Assembly (NCBI GenBank): GCA_026421205.1
Contig: JAPKBM010000005.1
Coordinates: 1 to 64,000, forward strand
From: Planctomycetota bacterium
GTDB lineage: Bacteria > Planctomycetota > UBA1135
Length of the DNA stretch: 64,000 nucleotides
Direction of reading: 5' to 3'
Shown: piece by piece, positions 24,949-34,700 of the stretch
Position numbering within the stretch: the stretch's first letter is position 1
Layout: each line of letters opens with the position of its first letter
The notes under the pieces: generated by a model
Told to the model about the DNA's origin: nothing
The model's input: only the letters and a program-made list of their open reading frames with translations
Database searches by the model: none
Made by a program: the position numbers and the translations under genes

Positions 24949-25308
24949 GTGGTGAAAGTACTCATTTTGGATAACGATGCAGCCGTGCGCAAGCTTCTTC
25001 AATTGGCCTTTGAGCAGGGAGGCATTCAGGCTTTCACCGCACGCACATTGAGGGAAATGGAAATGCAGATGGAAGAGGATCCCGTCGATGTTTTTTTGGT
25101 GGATTTGCATTTGGGAGGGGGGACTTCAGGCGTCAGCGTGGTGAAATCTTTGAACAGAAAGAATCTTCTTCGACCCTTTCTTATGGTGACCGGAACTCCA
25201 GATCACCCTTCTTTGAAAGAGGTGCAAGGTTTTCGAGCCTTCCGTGGTATTGTTGCCAAACCTTTCTCGGTCATGGACCTTGTCCAACAAGTGAAAAACA
25301 TTCAATGA
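24949..25308 (+). CDS. Single-domain response regulator (receiver only)
   Basis: A 119-residue CheY-like receiver with no output domain. The phosphorylation site is Asp52 (FLVDLHLG), the acidic pair is Asp8/Asp10 (LILDND), the conserved Thr is at 81 (MVTGTP), and Lys104 is in the VAKPF motif, so phosphotransfer should be intact. The start is GTG 24949 or the adjacent GTG 24952; both follow AAGAG. It probably passes a signal to a separate partner through a phosphorelay or by protein contact. No histidine kinase is nearby. The stop overlaps the aroC ATG (ATGA), a surprising coupling to shikimate metabolism. Confidence 0.9.
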   Translation: MVKVLILDNDAAVRKLLQLAFEQGGIQAFTARTLREMEMQMEEDPVDVFLVDLHLGGGTSGVSVVKSLNRKNLLRPFLMVTGTPDHPSLKEVQGFRAFRGIVAKPFSVMDLVQQVKNIQ

Positions 25309-26423
25309 CAGCCCCCCCCAGTCCAGAGACCGTCGGCTTTTCCTGGAGAACTTCCGGGGAATCTCATGGCCCAGCAATGTTGGGTTTCCTTGAGGGACTC
25401 CCCGCTGGTTTGCCTATTGACCCTGCTGCCGTTGAGGCCGGACTCGCGCGCCGATGGCAGGGACCTGGGCGCGGCCCGCGCTCCAAATTTGAGCAAGATG
25501 CTTTGGAGTGGATATCTGGACTCAAGAAAGGAGTCACCTTGGGGACTCCAATGTCCATTTTGGTGCGTAATTCCGATACTCGCATTGACACCTTGCCAGA
25601 TTTGAAAGCTCCTCGGCCAGGGCATGCAGACTTGCCAGGCGTCATTCGGCACCAAGTCCGGGATGTCCGTGCTGTTTTAGAGCGCGCATCGGCCCGTGAG
25701 ACGGTGGCTCGGACTGCTCTTGGCGAAGTGGCCCGTCAACTCTTGGCTGTCTTTGGCATTCAAGTTCAATCACAAGTCCTTTCTATAAAGGGGTTTAAGT
25801 CGGAATCATCCTGGATTGATATCATTAAAGAGGCCCACAAGGCGGGGGAATCTCTTGGGGGTACGTTCCAAGTCACCGCCGACGGCCTCCCTCCGGGTTT
25901 GGGCGGCTACGCACAGGCTACAGATCGCCTTGATGCCCGCTTGCTGGGGGTATTAGCCAGCATTCCAGCCATCAAAGGTGTCGAAATTGGCCTAGGTTTT
26001 ACGGCATCTGAAACCGTCGGAAGTGATTTCCACGACGAGGTTTGCGTAGATTCAGAGGCCTATCACTCTTTGGGCCGTGTGACCAACCGTGCCGGTGGAA
26101 TTGAGGGCGGCTTGACGAACGGCCAGCAAATCCGTCTCCGGGCTGCCATGAAACCAATTCCGACTCTCCGCAAGGGCGTTCCTTCGGTGGACCTTGAAAC
26201 AGGTGAGTTGGCACGATCTACTTATGAACGAAGTGACGTTTGCGCAGTTTTTGCCGCCGCAGTAGTGGGAGAAGCCCTCGTTTGTTTGGAATTGGCGTCT
26301 GCATTGCGGGCAAGACTGGGTGGAACCACTTTGGCTGAGATGAAAGAACGCTTTGAATTGCTTCGCCCCAAGGCTTTAGTCACAGATTGGCCTCGAACTT
26401 TGGACTCTCCCGGATTTTCCTAG
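25305..26423 (+). CDS. aroC: Chorismate synthase
   Basis: Converts 5-enolpyruvylshikimate-3-phosphate to chorismate using reduced FMN, the last common step to aromatic amino acids and folate. The 372 residues carry the family signatures: GESHGPAMLGFLEGLPAGL near the N-terminus, RHQVRDVRAVLERASARETVAR in the middle (arginine-rich substrate/FMN site), and NRAGGIEGGLTNGQ. The length agrees with bacterial AroC (350-390). It is translationally coupled to the receiver-domain gene. A transcription unit boundary follows, since the tRNA operon promoter begins 10 nt after the stop. Confidence 0.96.
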   Translation: MTAPPSPETVGFSWRTSGESHGPAMLGFLEGLPAGLPIDPAAVEAGLARRWQGPGRGPRSKFEQDALEWISGLKKGVTLGTPMSILVRNSDTRIDTLPDLKAPRPGHADLPGVIRHQVRDVRAVLERASARETVARTALGEVARQLLAVFGIQVQSQVLSIKGFKSESSWIDIIKEAHKAGESLGGTFQVTADGLPPGLGGYAQATDRLDARLLGVLASIPAIKGVEIGLGFTASETVGSDFHDEVCVDSEAYHSLGRVTNRAGGIEGGLTNGQQIRLRAAMKPIPTLRKGVPSVDLETGELARSTYERSDVCAVFAAAVVGEALVCLELASALRARLGGTTLAEMKERFELLRPKALVTDWPRTLDSPGFS

Positions 26424-26432
26424 CCCCTTTTG

Positions 26433-26469
26433 TTGACTGGACTAGGGGCGACCGTAAACTGTTCTGCCC
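26433..26469 (+). promoter_or_regulatory. Promoter of the tRNA(4)-tuf operon
   Basis: TTGACT (26433-26438), 16-nt spacer, TAAACT (26455-26460), 5 nt, then GCCC (26466-26469) where transcription should start. The same layout, with identical spacing from -35 to GCCC, occurs before rpsL, rpsJ and tRNA-Arg. The 26424-26488 gap holds only this promoter. Confidence 0.8.
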
Positions 26470-26488
26470 TTTTCCTTACAGGACTTGG

Positions 26489-26561
26489 GCTAGCGTAGCT
26501 CAGTTGGTAGAGCTTCCGCCTTGTAAGCGGATGGTCACAGGTTCAAGTCCTGTCGCTAGCT
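26489..26561 (+). tRNA. tRNA-Thr (anticodon TGT)
   Basis: 73-nt cloverleaf. Acceptor GCTAGCG pairs with CGCTAGC, the anticodon stem is TCCGC/GCGGA, the anticodon TGT is at 26522-26524, and the T-loop is TTCAAGT. CCA is encoded at 26562-26564. It reads ACA codons. First of four tRNAs before tuf. Confidence 0.96.
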
Positions 26562-26613
26562 CCACCTGGAAGAGGTAGTTCTTTTGTGCGTTCCGGAAAG
26601 CTCCCGCTTTCTC

Positions 26614-26695
26614 GGGGAGATACCGAAGTGGTCAAACGGGACGGATTGTAAATCCGTTGGCTCAGCCTTCAGAGGTTCAAATCCTCTTCTCCCCA
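26614..26695 (+). tRNA. tRNA-Tyr (anticodon GTA)
   Basis: 82-nt class II tRNA with a long variable arm, as usual for bacterial tRNA-Tyr. Acceptor GGGGAGA pairs with TCTCCCC, anticodon stem ACGGA/TCCGT, anticodon GTA at 26648-26650. CCA is encoded at 26696-26698. Confidence 0.96.
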
Positions 26696-26703
26696 CCAAT
26701 TTT

Positions 26704-26774
<71 letters not shown>

Positions 26775-26810
26775 CCACGCACATCTTCAACGGCTTCGCT
26801 TACGAAGTCC

Positions 26811-26882
<72 letters not shown>

Positions 26883-26897
26883 CCAGAAAATAAAACG

Positions 26898-26916
26898 CGT
26901 CGGTTTTGTGCCGACG
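26898..26916 (+). other. Stem-loop between tRNA-Thr and tuf
   Basis: CGTCGG and CCGACG pair perfectly (6 bp) around TTTTGTG. There is no U-tract, so it is more likely a processing or leader structure in the tRNA-tuf transcript than a terminator. Confidence 0.4.
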
Positions 26917-26986
26917 GATTCCCACAACCCAACCTAACATTAAGCCTTACACACTCGGTAGAACAGCTATTGAGGGAGATTGACAC

Positions 26987-28192
26987 ATGGCAAAGGAAGT
27001 TTTTGAACGTACAAAGCCGCATGTAAATGTCGGTACCATCGGTCACGTCGACCACGGCAAGACCACCCTGACTGCAGCTATTACTGGTTACCTCGCTAAG
27101 GTAACGGGTTCTACTGCAAAGGCCTTCGATGAAATCGATAAGGCCCCCGAAGAAAAAGCTCGGGGCATTACGATTTCTACGGCACACGTTGAGTATGAGA
27201 CAGTTAACCGTCACTACGCTCACGTTGATTGCCCAGGACACGCGGATTATGTGAAGAACATGATCACGGGTGCTGCACAGATGGACGGCGCCATTTTGGT
27301 GGTTGCCGCCACCGATGGCCCCATGCCGCAAACCAAAGAGCACATTCTGCTCGCCAAGCAGGTCAACGTGCCTGCCATGTGCGTGTTCATGAATAAGTGT
27401 GACATGGTGGATGATGAAGAGCTCATTGAGCTCGTGGAAATGGAAATTCGGGAGCTACTCTCTGAGTACGATTTCCCCGGAGATGATATTCCCATCATTC
27501 AGGGTTCCGCCTTGAAAGCTCTTGAAGCCGTTCAAGCAGGTGTCGCTGCCGACGATGATGCCTTTGGCGCTATGAAAGAGCTGATGGACGCGGTTGATTC
27601 CTACATCCCACAGCCTGAGCGTGAAATCGACAAGGCTTTCCTCATGCCTGTAGAGGATGTTTTCTCCATTGAGGGTCGTGGCACGGTTGTAACGGGCCGA
27701 ATTGAAACCGGAATCGTGAAGGTCGGTGAAAAGATCGAAATCATTGGTGTGAAGGAAACCGTAGAGAGCACCTGTACGGGTGTGGAAATGTTCCAGAAGA
27801 CTCTTGATGAGGGTCGTGCTGGTGACAACGTGGGAGTACTTCTTCGAGGTGTGAAAAAGGAAGATGTAGAGCGAGGTCAAGTTTTGGCCAAGCCAGGCTC
27901 CATTACACCACACACATTGTTCGAGGCTGAGGTCTACATCCTCAGCAAAGATGAGGGTGGCCGTCACAAGCCTTTCTTCGACGGATACCGTCCTCAGTTT
28001 TACTTCCGTACCACCGACGTAACCGGCACCATTAAATTGGCCGATGGCGTTGAGATGGTCATGCCTGGTGACAACATCAAGATGAACGTTGAGCTCCTTA
28101 CCCCAATCGCCATGAGCGACCAACTACGCTTTGCAATTCGCGAAGGTGGTCGGACCGTTGGCGCCGGCGTTGTCGCCAAGATTCTCGGCTAA
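26987..28192 (+). CDS. tuf: Elongation factor Tu
   Basis: Delivers aminoacyl-tRNA to the ribosomal A site. The 401 residues show the full GTPase set: GHVDHGKTT (P-loop, about 18-26), [12 protein letters not shown] (switch I), DCPGHADY (switch II), NKCD and a GSAL-type G5 motif. Domains 2 and 3 follow at standard length. It is preceded by GAGGGAG about 12 nt before the ATG. Its position after tRNA-Thr/Tyr/Gly/Thr copies the E. coli tufB operon. The str locus further downstream has no tuf, so this may be the only copy in the neighbourhood. Confidence 0.98.
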   Translation: MAKEVFERTKPHVNVGTIGHVDHGKTTLTAAITGYLAKVTGSTAKAFDEIDKAPEEKARGITISTAHVEYETVNRHYAHVDCPGHADYVKNMITGAAQMDGAILVVAATDGPMPQTKEHILLAKQVNVPAMCVFMNKCDMVDDEELIELVEMEIRELLSEYDFPGDDIPIIQGSALKALEAVQAGVAADDDAFGAMKELMDAVDSYIPQPEREIDKAFLMPVEDVFSIEGRGTVVTGRIETGIVKVGEKIEIIGVKETVESTCTGVEMFQKTLDEGRAGDNVGVLLRGVKKEDVERGQVLAKPGSITPHTLFEAEVYILSKDEGGRHKPFFDGYRPQFYFRTTDVTGTIKLADGVEMVMPGDNIKMNVELLTPIAMSDQLRFAIREGGRTVGAGVVAKILG

Positions 28193-28208
28193 TTAAGGAA
28201 ATGATTTT

Positions 28209-28231
28209 GCCGCCCTGTTTTCATGGGCGGC
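28209..28231 (+). other. GC-rich stem-loop after tuf
   Basis: GCCGCCC and GGGCGGC form a perfect 7-bp stem around TGTTTTCAT, 16 nt past the tuf stop and 22 nt before rpmG. No U-run follows. A partial attenuator or mRNA 3'-end stabiliser separating tuf from rpmG-secE-nusG is plausible. Confidence 0.5.
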
Positions 28232-28253
28232 TCAATCTCATCCCATTGAAACC

Positions 28254-28412
28254 ATGAAGAACAAAGAACGATTCGTTTTTCTCGAATGCACGGAGTGCAA
28301 GAACCGCAACTACACCACAGGGAAGCGGATTCGGGCCGAGTACAAGTTGGAGAAGAAAAAGTTCTGCCGCTTCTGTCGGTCCCATGTGGTCCATCGGGAA
28401 AAGAAACTCTAA
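28254..28412 (+). CDS. rpmG: 50S ribosomal protein L33 (zinc-binding type)
   Basis: A 52-residue protein starting MKNKERFVFLECTEC. Four cysteines in two CxxC pairs (Cys12/Cys15 and Cys38/Cys41) form the zinc ribbon of C+ type L33, with KNRNYTTGKR between them as in the family. It lies between tuf and secE, the common bacterial location. Its zinc-dependent form means that, unlike organisms keeping a zinc-free paralogue, this copy needs zinc. The next gene, secE, starts 2 nt after its stop, so the two are surely co-transcribed. Confidence 0.95.
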   Translation: MKNKERFVFLECTECKNRNYTTGKRIRAEYKLEKKKFCRFCRSHVVHREKKL

Positions 28413-28414
28413 TT

Positions 28415-28858
28415 ATGCTGTTCCGCTATAAGCCCGATGAGGGTCGTAATGCACGCCAAGCAACGTTTTGGCTTGGTGAGGGCATGTTGGCCTTCGCCTG
28501 TTACGCATTAAGTGGAACATTGACGGGTTGGGTTTCTATGCGCCGTCCATTGATTGAGAGCTTGGAAACAGTGCCTGTGCTTGGTGTGCCCTTTACTGGG
28601 GCTTTTGCCATTGCTGCGGCCCTGTTCGTGGTGGGTTCCTTGGTTTTTGTGCGCTATATGTCGGCAGAAAAACAAGCTCAGCATCTCATTGAAGTGGAAG
28701 CTGAGGTGAACAAGGTGACGTGGCCAACCTTTAAGGAGGCGTCTAACTCCTCCATTGTGGTTGTCATCACGGTGGTTGTTTTGATGGGCTTTCTGGCTAT
28801 TGCGGACCTCCTCTTAGGAAAAGTATTCAACATCATTTTGTGGGAGAATCTGCGATGA
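28415..28858 (+). CDS. secE: Preprotein translocase subunit SecE (three-helix form)
   Basis: Essential clamp of the SecYEG channel. The 147-residue protein is the long form, with three membrane segments (about 23-41, 61-81, 112-135). Most bacteria have a single-helix SecE of 60-70 residues; E. coli also has three. The conserved amphipathic motif EVNKVTWPTFKEA (97-109) precedes the essential last helix. ATG 28415 begins right after rpmG; an earlier in-frame start at 28286 would lie inside rpmG and is rejected. The stop overlaps nusG (ATGA). Confidence 0.95.
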   Translation: MLFRYKPDEGRNARQATFWLGEGMLAFACYALSGTLTGWVSMRRPLIESLETVPVLGVPFTGAFAIAAALFVVGSLVFVRYMSAEKQAQHLIEVEAEVNKVTWPTFKEASNSSIVVVITVVVLMGFLAIADLLLGKVFNIILWENLR

Positions 28859-29412
28859 CCTTGGATTGGTACGTTGTTCGGGTTGCTACAAACCGAGAGG
28901 ACTCCATTAGAGAGCGTCTTATGAAGCGTGTTAAGGCCGATGGCCTTGAGCACCGCGTTCCACAGGTCCTTGTTCCCATTGAAAAAATTACAGAAATTCG
29001 CTCTGGGAAAAAGAAAGTAATTTCTAAAAAGATTTACCCAGGTTACCTGATGATTCAGGCAACCCTCGGTGAGCAGGGGTCGGAGAACCAGGAAGATCAA
29101 GCAGTTTGGTTTGCTCTCCACGAAACTTACGGTGTTGGCCCTTTTGTAGGCTCCGGAAAAGAGCCTACTCCCATGACTGCAGATGAAGTGGACGGTGTCC
29201 TTTCTCGCATGAATGAAAGTGAAGCAACTCCAAAAATGGCTGTGAAGACAAAGCGGGGTGATATGGTGCGCATTAAGGAAGGACCTTTCGAGGGCTTCGA
29301 TGGCACTGTGGAAGACGTAGACGGTTCAAAAGGCATGCTACGTATTTCGGTGACCATTTTTGGTCGCGCAACTAGTGTTGAAATCAATCATTGGCAGGTG
29401 GAACCCATTTAA
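28855..29412 (+). CDS. nusG: Transcription termination/antitermination factor NusG
   Basis: Couples RNA polymerase to the ribosome and Rho. The 185 residues comprise the NGN domain (WYVVRVATNREDSIRERL, IYPGYLMIQ, then VGPFVGSG) and a C-terminal KOW domain (GDMVRIKEGPFEGFDGTVEDVD). The NGN domain carries an insertion of about 15 residues between YLMIQATL and the GVGPFVG motif (EQGSENQEDQAVWFALHETY), longer than in E. coli. ATG 28855 overlaps the secE stop and yields MTLDWYVV; the upstream frame start at 28840 lies within secE. Confidence 0.96.
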   Translation: MTLDWYVVRVATNREDSIRERLMKRVKADGLEHRVPQVLVPIEKITEIRSGKKKVISKKIYPGYLMIQATLGEQGSENQEDQAVWFALHETYGVGPFVGSGKEPTPMTADEVDGVLSRMNESEATPKMAVKTKRGDMVRIKEGPFEGFDGTVEDVDGSKGMLRISVTIFGRATSVEINHWQVEPI

Positions 29413-29475
29413 CCATCTGCTCCATGCTGACTTCGGTTGGCACCCGTTCGAACCACTTCGGTGGGAGGGAAAACA

Positions 29476-29901
29476 ATGGCAAAAGAAATTAGTGCAAAAA
29501 TTAAATTACAGTGCCCCGCAGGCGCTGCCACCCCGGCTCCACCGGTAGGCCCAGCATTGGGCGCTCACGGGGTGCCCATTGGTGATTTCGTCAAGCAGTT
29601 CAATGACGCTACCGCGGATAAGCGTGGCACCATCATCCCGGTGGTCATCACGGTTTACACGGATCGCAGTTTTAGTCTTGAGTACAAATCTCCACCAGCC
29701 TCAGCGCTTTTGATGAAGGCGGCTGGCGTTCCGAAAGGCGCGGCGGAGATCGGCACGGAAATTGTTGGGAAAGTGACTTCGGCGCAACTCCAAGAGATCG
29801 CCGAAGTGAAACAAGCAGATTTAAACGCAGCTTCGGTGGAGGCTGCTATGAGAATCATTGCTGGAACCGCCCGTTCCATGGGTATTGAGGTGGAGGCATA
29901 A
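29476..29901 (+). CDS. rplK: 50S ribosomal protein L11
   Basis: Part of the GTPase-associated centre with 23S rRNA helices 43/44. The 141 residues match the family length. The proline-rich N-terminal switch [13 protein letters not shown], contacted by thiostrepton-type drugs, is present. ATG 29476 has a strong GGGAGGG Shine-Dalgarno about 8 nt upstream and gives the family start [12 protein letters not shown]; an in-frame ATG at 29437 would add 13 unrelated residues. It starts the rplKAJL run 63 nt after nusG. Confidence 0.97.
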   Translation: MAKEISAKIKLQCPAGAATPAPPVGPALGAHGVPIGDFVKQFNDATADKRGTIIPVVITVYTDRSFSLEYKSPPASALLMKAAGVPKGAAEIGTEIVGKVTSAQLQEIAEVKQADLNAASVEAAMRIIAGTARSMGIEVEA

Positions 29902-29903
29902 TC

Positions 29904-30590
29904 ATGGCGAAAAAAAGTCGTCGTTATCGTGAAAATCTTGAGTCCTTAGACCTTTCCAGGACTTACTCCTTAGATGAGGCCGTGGGAGCTCTGAAGGGCC
30001 TTCGTCCTGCCAAGTTTGATGAAACGGTGGAAGTCGTAGCACGTCTTGGTGTGGATCCTCGGAAATCGGACCAAATGGTTCGCGGCGCGGTGAGTCTTCC
30101 TCACGGATTGGGGAAAACAATTCGCGTGGTTGCTTTCGCTGAGGGAGACGCAGCGGACGCCTGTAAAGAGGCGGGTGCTGTGGAAGTTGGCGGAGAAGAT
30201 CTTGCAAAGAAAATTGAGGGAGGTTGGACGGACTTTGATTTAGTCATCGCCCACCCCTCCATGATGCGTTTCGTCGGAAAGTTAGGCCGTACTTTGGGTC
30301 CGAAGGGCTTGATGCCTTCCCCGAAGTCTGGAACGGTTGCTCCGGATGTTGCCAAGGCTGTTGCTGATTTTGTGGCAGGTAAGGTGGACTTCCGAGTTGA
30401 TTCCGCAGGGAATGTTCACGTTCCCGTGGGCAAGGCTTCTTTCTCAGCAGATAAATTAACGGAAAATGCTTCCGCGCTTTTGGACTACATCGTTTCGTTG
30501 CGCCCCGCAACGGCGAAGGGTATTTACATCCAAAATCTCAGCATTTCCACTTCTATGAGCCCAGGCCTTCGCGTCGCATATAGCTACTAG
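29904..30590 (+). CDS. rplA: 50S ribosomal protein L1
   Basis: Forms the L1 stalk that guides deacylated tRNA out of the E site. The 228 residues match the bacterial family, including [21 protein letters not shown], the RNA-binding stretch [17 protein letters not shown] and the C-terminal [17 protein letters not shown]. It starts 2 nt after rplK, with GGAGG positioned 10 nt before the ATG inside the rplK end. In many bacteria L1 represses its own operon by binding the mRNA; no obvious L1-binding mimic is visible here. Confidence 0.97.
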   Translation: MAKKSRRYRENLESLDLSRTYSLDEAVGALKGLRPAKFDETVEVVARLGVDPRKSDQMVRGAVSLPHGLGKTIRVVAFAEGDAADACKEAGAVEVGGEDLAKKIEGGWTDFDLVIAHPSMMRFVGKLGRTLGPKGLMPSPKSGTVAPDVAKAVADFVAGKVDFRVDSAGNVHVPVGKASFSADKLTENASALLDYIVSLRPATAKGIYIQNLSISTSMSPGLRVAYSY

Positions 30591-30600
30591 GAGAAGAATC

Positions 30601-31134
30601 ATGGTTAGCACAATCAATGAGTGGATCGTTTCTGAATACACGGATTTTTTCCGTGACAAGGAAGGCGTCGTCCTTTTGGACATGCACGCCCTTTCTGTGG
30701 AAGAATCCCAAAACTTGCGGGCATCCGTTCGTGCAACAGGTGCCGAACTGCGCCTCACTAAAAAGCGCCTCGCTAAGGTCGCCATGAAGGAAGCTGGTAT
30801 CGCCCTCGGTGATGATGCTTGGTGTGCCGGTGATTTGGCCGTTCTTGTGGGTGATGTTGAAGCCACAATCAGTGCCGCAAAAGCGATTAAAGATGCTTTC
30901 GGTGATGATGAGGCAAATCGCATTGTTTATCGTGGCGCATACTTCGACGGCTCCATCATGAATGCCGAAGAGGCTGTCACCCTTGCTTCCATGCCAGACA
31001 AGCAAACCTTGCGTGGCATGCTTTGTGGAGCCATTTCTGGCCCTGCACGTTCTCTCGCCTCTCTCTTGAGTGAGGTTCCCGCTTCTACCGCCCGCGTGCT
31101 TCAGGCACGGGCGGATCAAGGGGATGCCGCTTAA
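30601..31134 (+). CDS. rplJ: 50S ribosomal protein L10
   Basis: Anchors the L7/L12 dimers to the ribosome base. The 177 residues have the family layout: an N-terminal RNA-binding domain (VVLLDMHALSVEESQNLRASVR, then LRLTKKRLAKVAMKEAG) and a helical C-terminus (SLASLLSEVPASTARVLQAR) that binds L12 dimers. AGGAG precedes the ATG. The gap to rplA is only 10 nt, so the long rplJ leader that mediates L10 autoregulation in E. coli is missing. Confidence 0.96.
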   Translation: MVSTINEWIVSEYTDFFRDKEGVVLLDMHALSVEESQNLRASVRATGAELRLTKKRLAKVAMKEAGIALGDDAWCAGDLAVLVGDVEATISAAKAIKDAFGDDEANRIVYRGAYFDGSIMNAEEAVTLASMPDKQTLRGMLCGAISGPARSLASLLSEVPASTARVLQARADQGDAA

Positions 31135-31179
31135 GCGGACCCCTTATCTCCTGAATCCCCTGACCGAATAAATAAAATC

Positions 31180-31587
31180 ATGTCCGAAGAGACCCAAGCA
31201 ACCGTAGAGCTCGACTCTGATCTCGAAGCCCTCTTCACCCAGTTGGATGCATTGCCTATTGGCAAAGCTGCCAACCTTGTCAAAGCAATGGAAGAGCGCT
31301 GGGGTGTTAGCGCCGCCGCTCCTGTTGCTGCTGCCGCTGTTGCTGGCGGTGGCGTAGAAGAAGCTGCTGAAGAGAAGACATCTTTCGATGTCATCCTTGA
31401 GAGCATTGGTGAAAAGAAAATCAACGTTATTAAAGCCGTTCGCAGCATTACAGGCCTCGGCCTGAAAGAAGCGAAGGGACTCGTTGAATCTGCCCCGATG
31501 GCTGTCAAGGAAGGCGTCACGAAAGACGAAGCCGACGACGTCAAGAAACAGCTCGAAGAAGCAGGCGCTTCCGTCAAGCTCGCTTAG
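31180..31587 (+). CDS. rplL: 50S ribosomal protein L7/L12
   Basis: Multicopy stalk protein that recruits translational GTPases. The 135 residues comprise an N-terminal dimerisation domain ([32 protein letters not shown]), an Ala/Val-rich hinge (about 43-65) and the C-terminal factor-binding domain ([43 protein letters not shown]). It is slightly longer than E. coli L12 (121) because of its N-terminal extension. A structured 199-nt gap separates it from rpoB. Confidence 0.97.
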   Translation: MSEETQATVELDSDLEALFTQLDALPIGKAANLVKAMEERWGVSAAAPVAAAAVAGGGVEEAAEEKTSFDVILESIGEKKINVIKAVRSITGLGLKEAKGLVESAPMAVKEGVTKDEADDVKKQLEEAGASVKLA

Positions 31588-31616
31588 GGCTAGGCTGCGT
31601 GCGTTCGTTTTTGAGC

Positions 31617-31756
31617 GGCCCCAATTTTCCTCGCCACACTTCAGTGTGTGGGGGGGGAGGGGCCCGTTTCGCCTCGCAATTTCGCTCACTTCCGTGGTGC
31701 GAAAATGCATTTTTGCTTGGCCCCTCATTTTTTGAGGTGCCGTGCGGGTTTCCCGC
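31617..31756 (+). promoter_or_regulatory. Four tandem stem-loops between rplL and rpoB
   Basis: Hairpin 1 spans 31617-31664 (outer GGCCCC/GGGGCC, then CCTC/GAGG, then CCACAC/GTGTGG). Hairpin 2 is at 31682-31702 (TCGCTCAC/GTGGTGCGA around TTCC). Hairpin 3 is at 31719-31741 (CCTCA/TGAGG flanked by GGC/GCC). Hairpin 4 is at 31744-31756 (GCGGG/CCCGC). None has a clean U-tract, so partial attenuation or RNase processing that lowers rpoBC relative to rplL is inferred, as known in E. coli. Confidence 0.65.
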
Positions 31757-31786
31757 CACCTTTCTTCCATCCAGCAGATAAAGGTC

Positions 31787-34700
31787 ATGACCCCCTCAAC
31801 TTCATCCACCGCTAACTCTGAGATTCGCGATTTCCGCTCCTTCCAATTCAAGGATGCGAGCGTACTTCCAGGCTTGTCCGATCTCCAAACTGTTTCCTAC
31901 ACGGATTTTCTTCAAGTCGGTATTCCGGCAAACCGAAGGAAACTGCAGGGGCTCGAAGCTCTTTTTCAGTCTTCTTTCCCGATTGAAAGTCATGACAAGT
32001 CCATGGCGTTGGAATACGGAGGCTACACCTTGGGTCGCCCGCGCTATACCCCGGATGAATGTAGACAGTTGCGGTATAGCTATGCTTATCCATTGAAAGT
32101 AAAGATGGGTTTCAAGCGGGGTGATGACTTGCTCGAGGAGGATATTTACCTCGGTGAAATCCCGGTCATGCTTGGGGGTGGTGAGTTCGTTGTGAACGGG
32201 TCAGAGCGAGTCCTCGTGACTCAGTTACATCGTTCTCCTGGGATTGACTTTGCGGTTGATGTGCACACGGGGGACAAAAAACTCCATTCTTTCCGCGTCA
32301 TTCCAGAGCGAGGCTCTTGGGTGGAAATGTTAGTGTCTGGAAAAGGGACTTTACAGGTACGTATTGACCAGCAAGGGAAATTTTCCGCACTCACGTTCTT
32401 GCGTGCGATGCATCCAGATTGGGGCACCGACGATGAGCTGCTCAATTTGCTTTACCCAGTAGAGAAGATGGGAAGAGGGAAGCATTCCAAGGCTAAATAC
32501 GCATCAGTTCTTGCGGGTCGTTGTTCAATCGGTCAAGTCCGTGATAATCGTACGGGTGAGATATGGGTCGAAGCTGGGAAGGTCATCTCAGATGAAGCTG
32601 CTGAGAGAATTGCGGTCTCAGACATGAAAACCGTTGCTGTTCTCTCTACGGATCCAAAGCACAAAGCGGAGTTCCCTTGGATGGATGACACATTGATTTT
32701 GGACAGCATGAAGGAAGATACAGCCTCTTCTCATGAAGAAGCTTTGGCGGCAATTTATGCTAAGTTGCGCCCGGGAAACCCCATCCAGTTAGAGAAAGCC
32801 AGGGAGCTTGTGAATGACCGCTTCTTTGACGAAAAGCGATACTCCTTGGGTCGTGTTGGCCGTTTCCGGATTAGCCGGAAGTTTAAGCGCCCATCCGAGG
32901 CCGATAAGGGGCCAACTACGTTGATGCCTGAAGATGTTTTGGACGCCGTGCGTTATTTGTTGTCGCTACGTGCCAATCACGGAGAGGTTGATGATATTGA
33001 CCACCTCGGAAACCGGCGTGTTCGAACGTTCGGTGAACTAGCTACAGACGAATTCAGAAAAGGTTTGTTGAAGGTTTCTCGTGCTGCTGTGGATCGGATG
33101 TCCCAGCAAAGTGATTCGGAAACATTGACCCCTCGAAGTCTTGTGAATGCGAAAGCTTTCTCTACCGCGGTAGATCAGTTCTTCGCCCGTGGTGAGTTGA
33201 GTCAGGTAGTGGACCAGACAAACCCCTTGTCTCAGCTAGCTCATGAGCGCCGCTTGTCGGCTCTTGGCCCAGGTGGTTTGAACCGAAAACGCGCGGGCTT
33301 CCAGGAACGAGATGTGCACATTAGTCACTACGGTCGCCTCTGCCCAATCGAGACACCTGAAGGTGCGAACATTGGTCTTATTTCTTCTCTCTCTCTCTAT
33401 GCAGTCGTCGACAACTATGGTTTTTTGACTACGCCCTATCGCATTGTCAAGAAGGGGAAGGTGTTAGATGAAATTGCCTATCTTCGTGCGGATGAAGAAT
33501 ATGACTGTGTGTTTGCGCCGGCTGACGCTGACATTAAGAAGAATAAGTTTGTTCCCGATGAATCGGGGCATGTGATGTGTCGCCATCACGGCGAATTCAC
33601 CTTGAAGCACATGGACGAGATCCACTACTTGGATATCGACCCCGCGCAAATTCTTGGTATTTCCGCATCTTTGATTCCATTCTTGGAGCATGATGACGCA
33701 AACCGTGCCTTGATGGGTTCCAACATGCAGCGTCAAGCGGTTCCTCTATTGCGTACGGAGCCGCCTTTGGTGGGTACTGGAATGGAAGTTCCTGTGGCTA
33801 TGAACTCTGGATGGATTGTGCGTGCACGGCGGGCCGGTACGGTGGAGAAAGTTGACGCATTTTCTGTAAAGCTGTCAGGTGATGCAGAGCCATACGCCCT
33901 ACGAAAGTTTCAGGGCACCAATGAGCACACGTACTTGAATCAGAAGCCGATTGTCAAAGTGGGCCAAAAACTGAAGAAAGGGGACGTGATTGCGGATGGA
34001 CCGGCCATGAAAAATGGTGAGTTGTCCATCGGAAAGAATCTCCTTGTGGCCTTTATGTCTTGGGAGGGCTACAACTACGAGGATGCCATCATCGTTTCTC
34101 AGCGTTTGGTGAAAGAGGATGTCTTTACTTCAGTTCACATCCACCACTTCGAAGCAGAAATTCGGGAAACAACCTTAGGTAAAGAAGAATTTACCCGGGA
34201 TATCCCTAATGCGGGAGAGCGGGCACTTCGTAATTTGGATGATAGCGGTATTGTTCGAATTGGAACTCGAGTTGGCCCGAACGATATTTTGGTGGGCAAA
34301 GTCGCGCCAAAATCAAAGACGGAGTTAACCCCAGAAGAGCGTCTTCTGCATGCTATTTTTGGTCGGGCTGGAGAAGACGTGAAAAACGTATCTTTGAAGC
34401 TGTCGGCGGGCGTGCGTGGTGTTGTGATTAGCGCTGAACGCTATAGCCGAAAAATCAACATGACCCCAGCAGAGCGTCGGGAGGCCCACGAGAAAATTCG
34501 CGATATTGAATCTGAATATGATGCAGTCTTGCGCGTTGAGTTGCAGGGTTGTATTGAAGATTTGGAGGATTACCTCAGCACGTCTTTGACTTTTCCGGGC
34601 ACGAAGAAAGGACTGAAAGTGGATGAGACTACTTTGTTCGGTGACTTGATGGAAGTGCGTGAGTGTTTAGCCGTCTTCTCACATGGCTTAGATCACGCAA

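Noticed and set aside
24949..25308. Receiver domain as a truncated sporulation or CheY protein belonging to a chemotaxis cluster
   Set aside because: No kinase, chemotaxis or sporulation genes are nearby; only the single-domain receiver can be supported.
27455..28123. Minus-strand frame of 222 codons
   Set aside because: Antisense to tuf; highly expressed genes with strong codon bias often give such mirror frames.
28209..28231. The GCCGCCC hairpin as a tuf terminator
   Set aside because: The stem is good but there is no U-tract and rpmG follows closely, so I list it only as a stem-loop.
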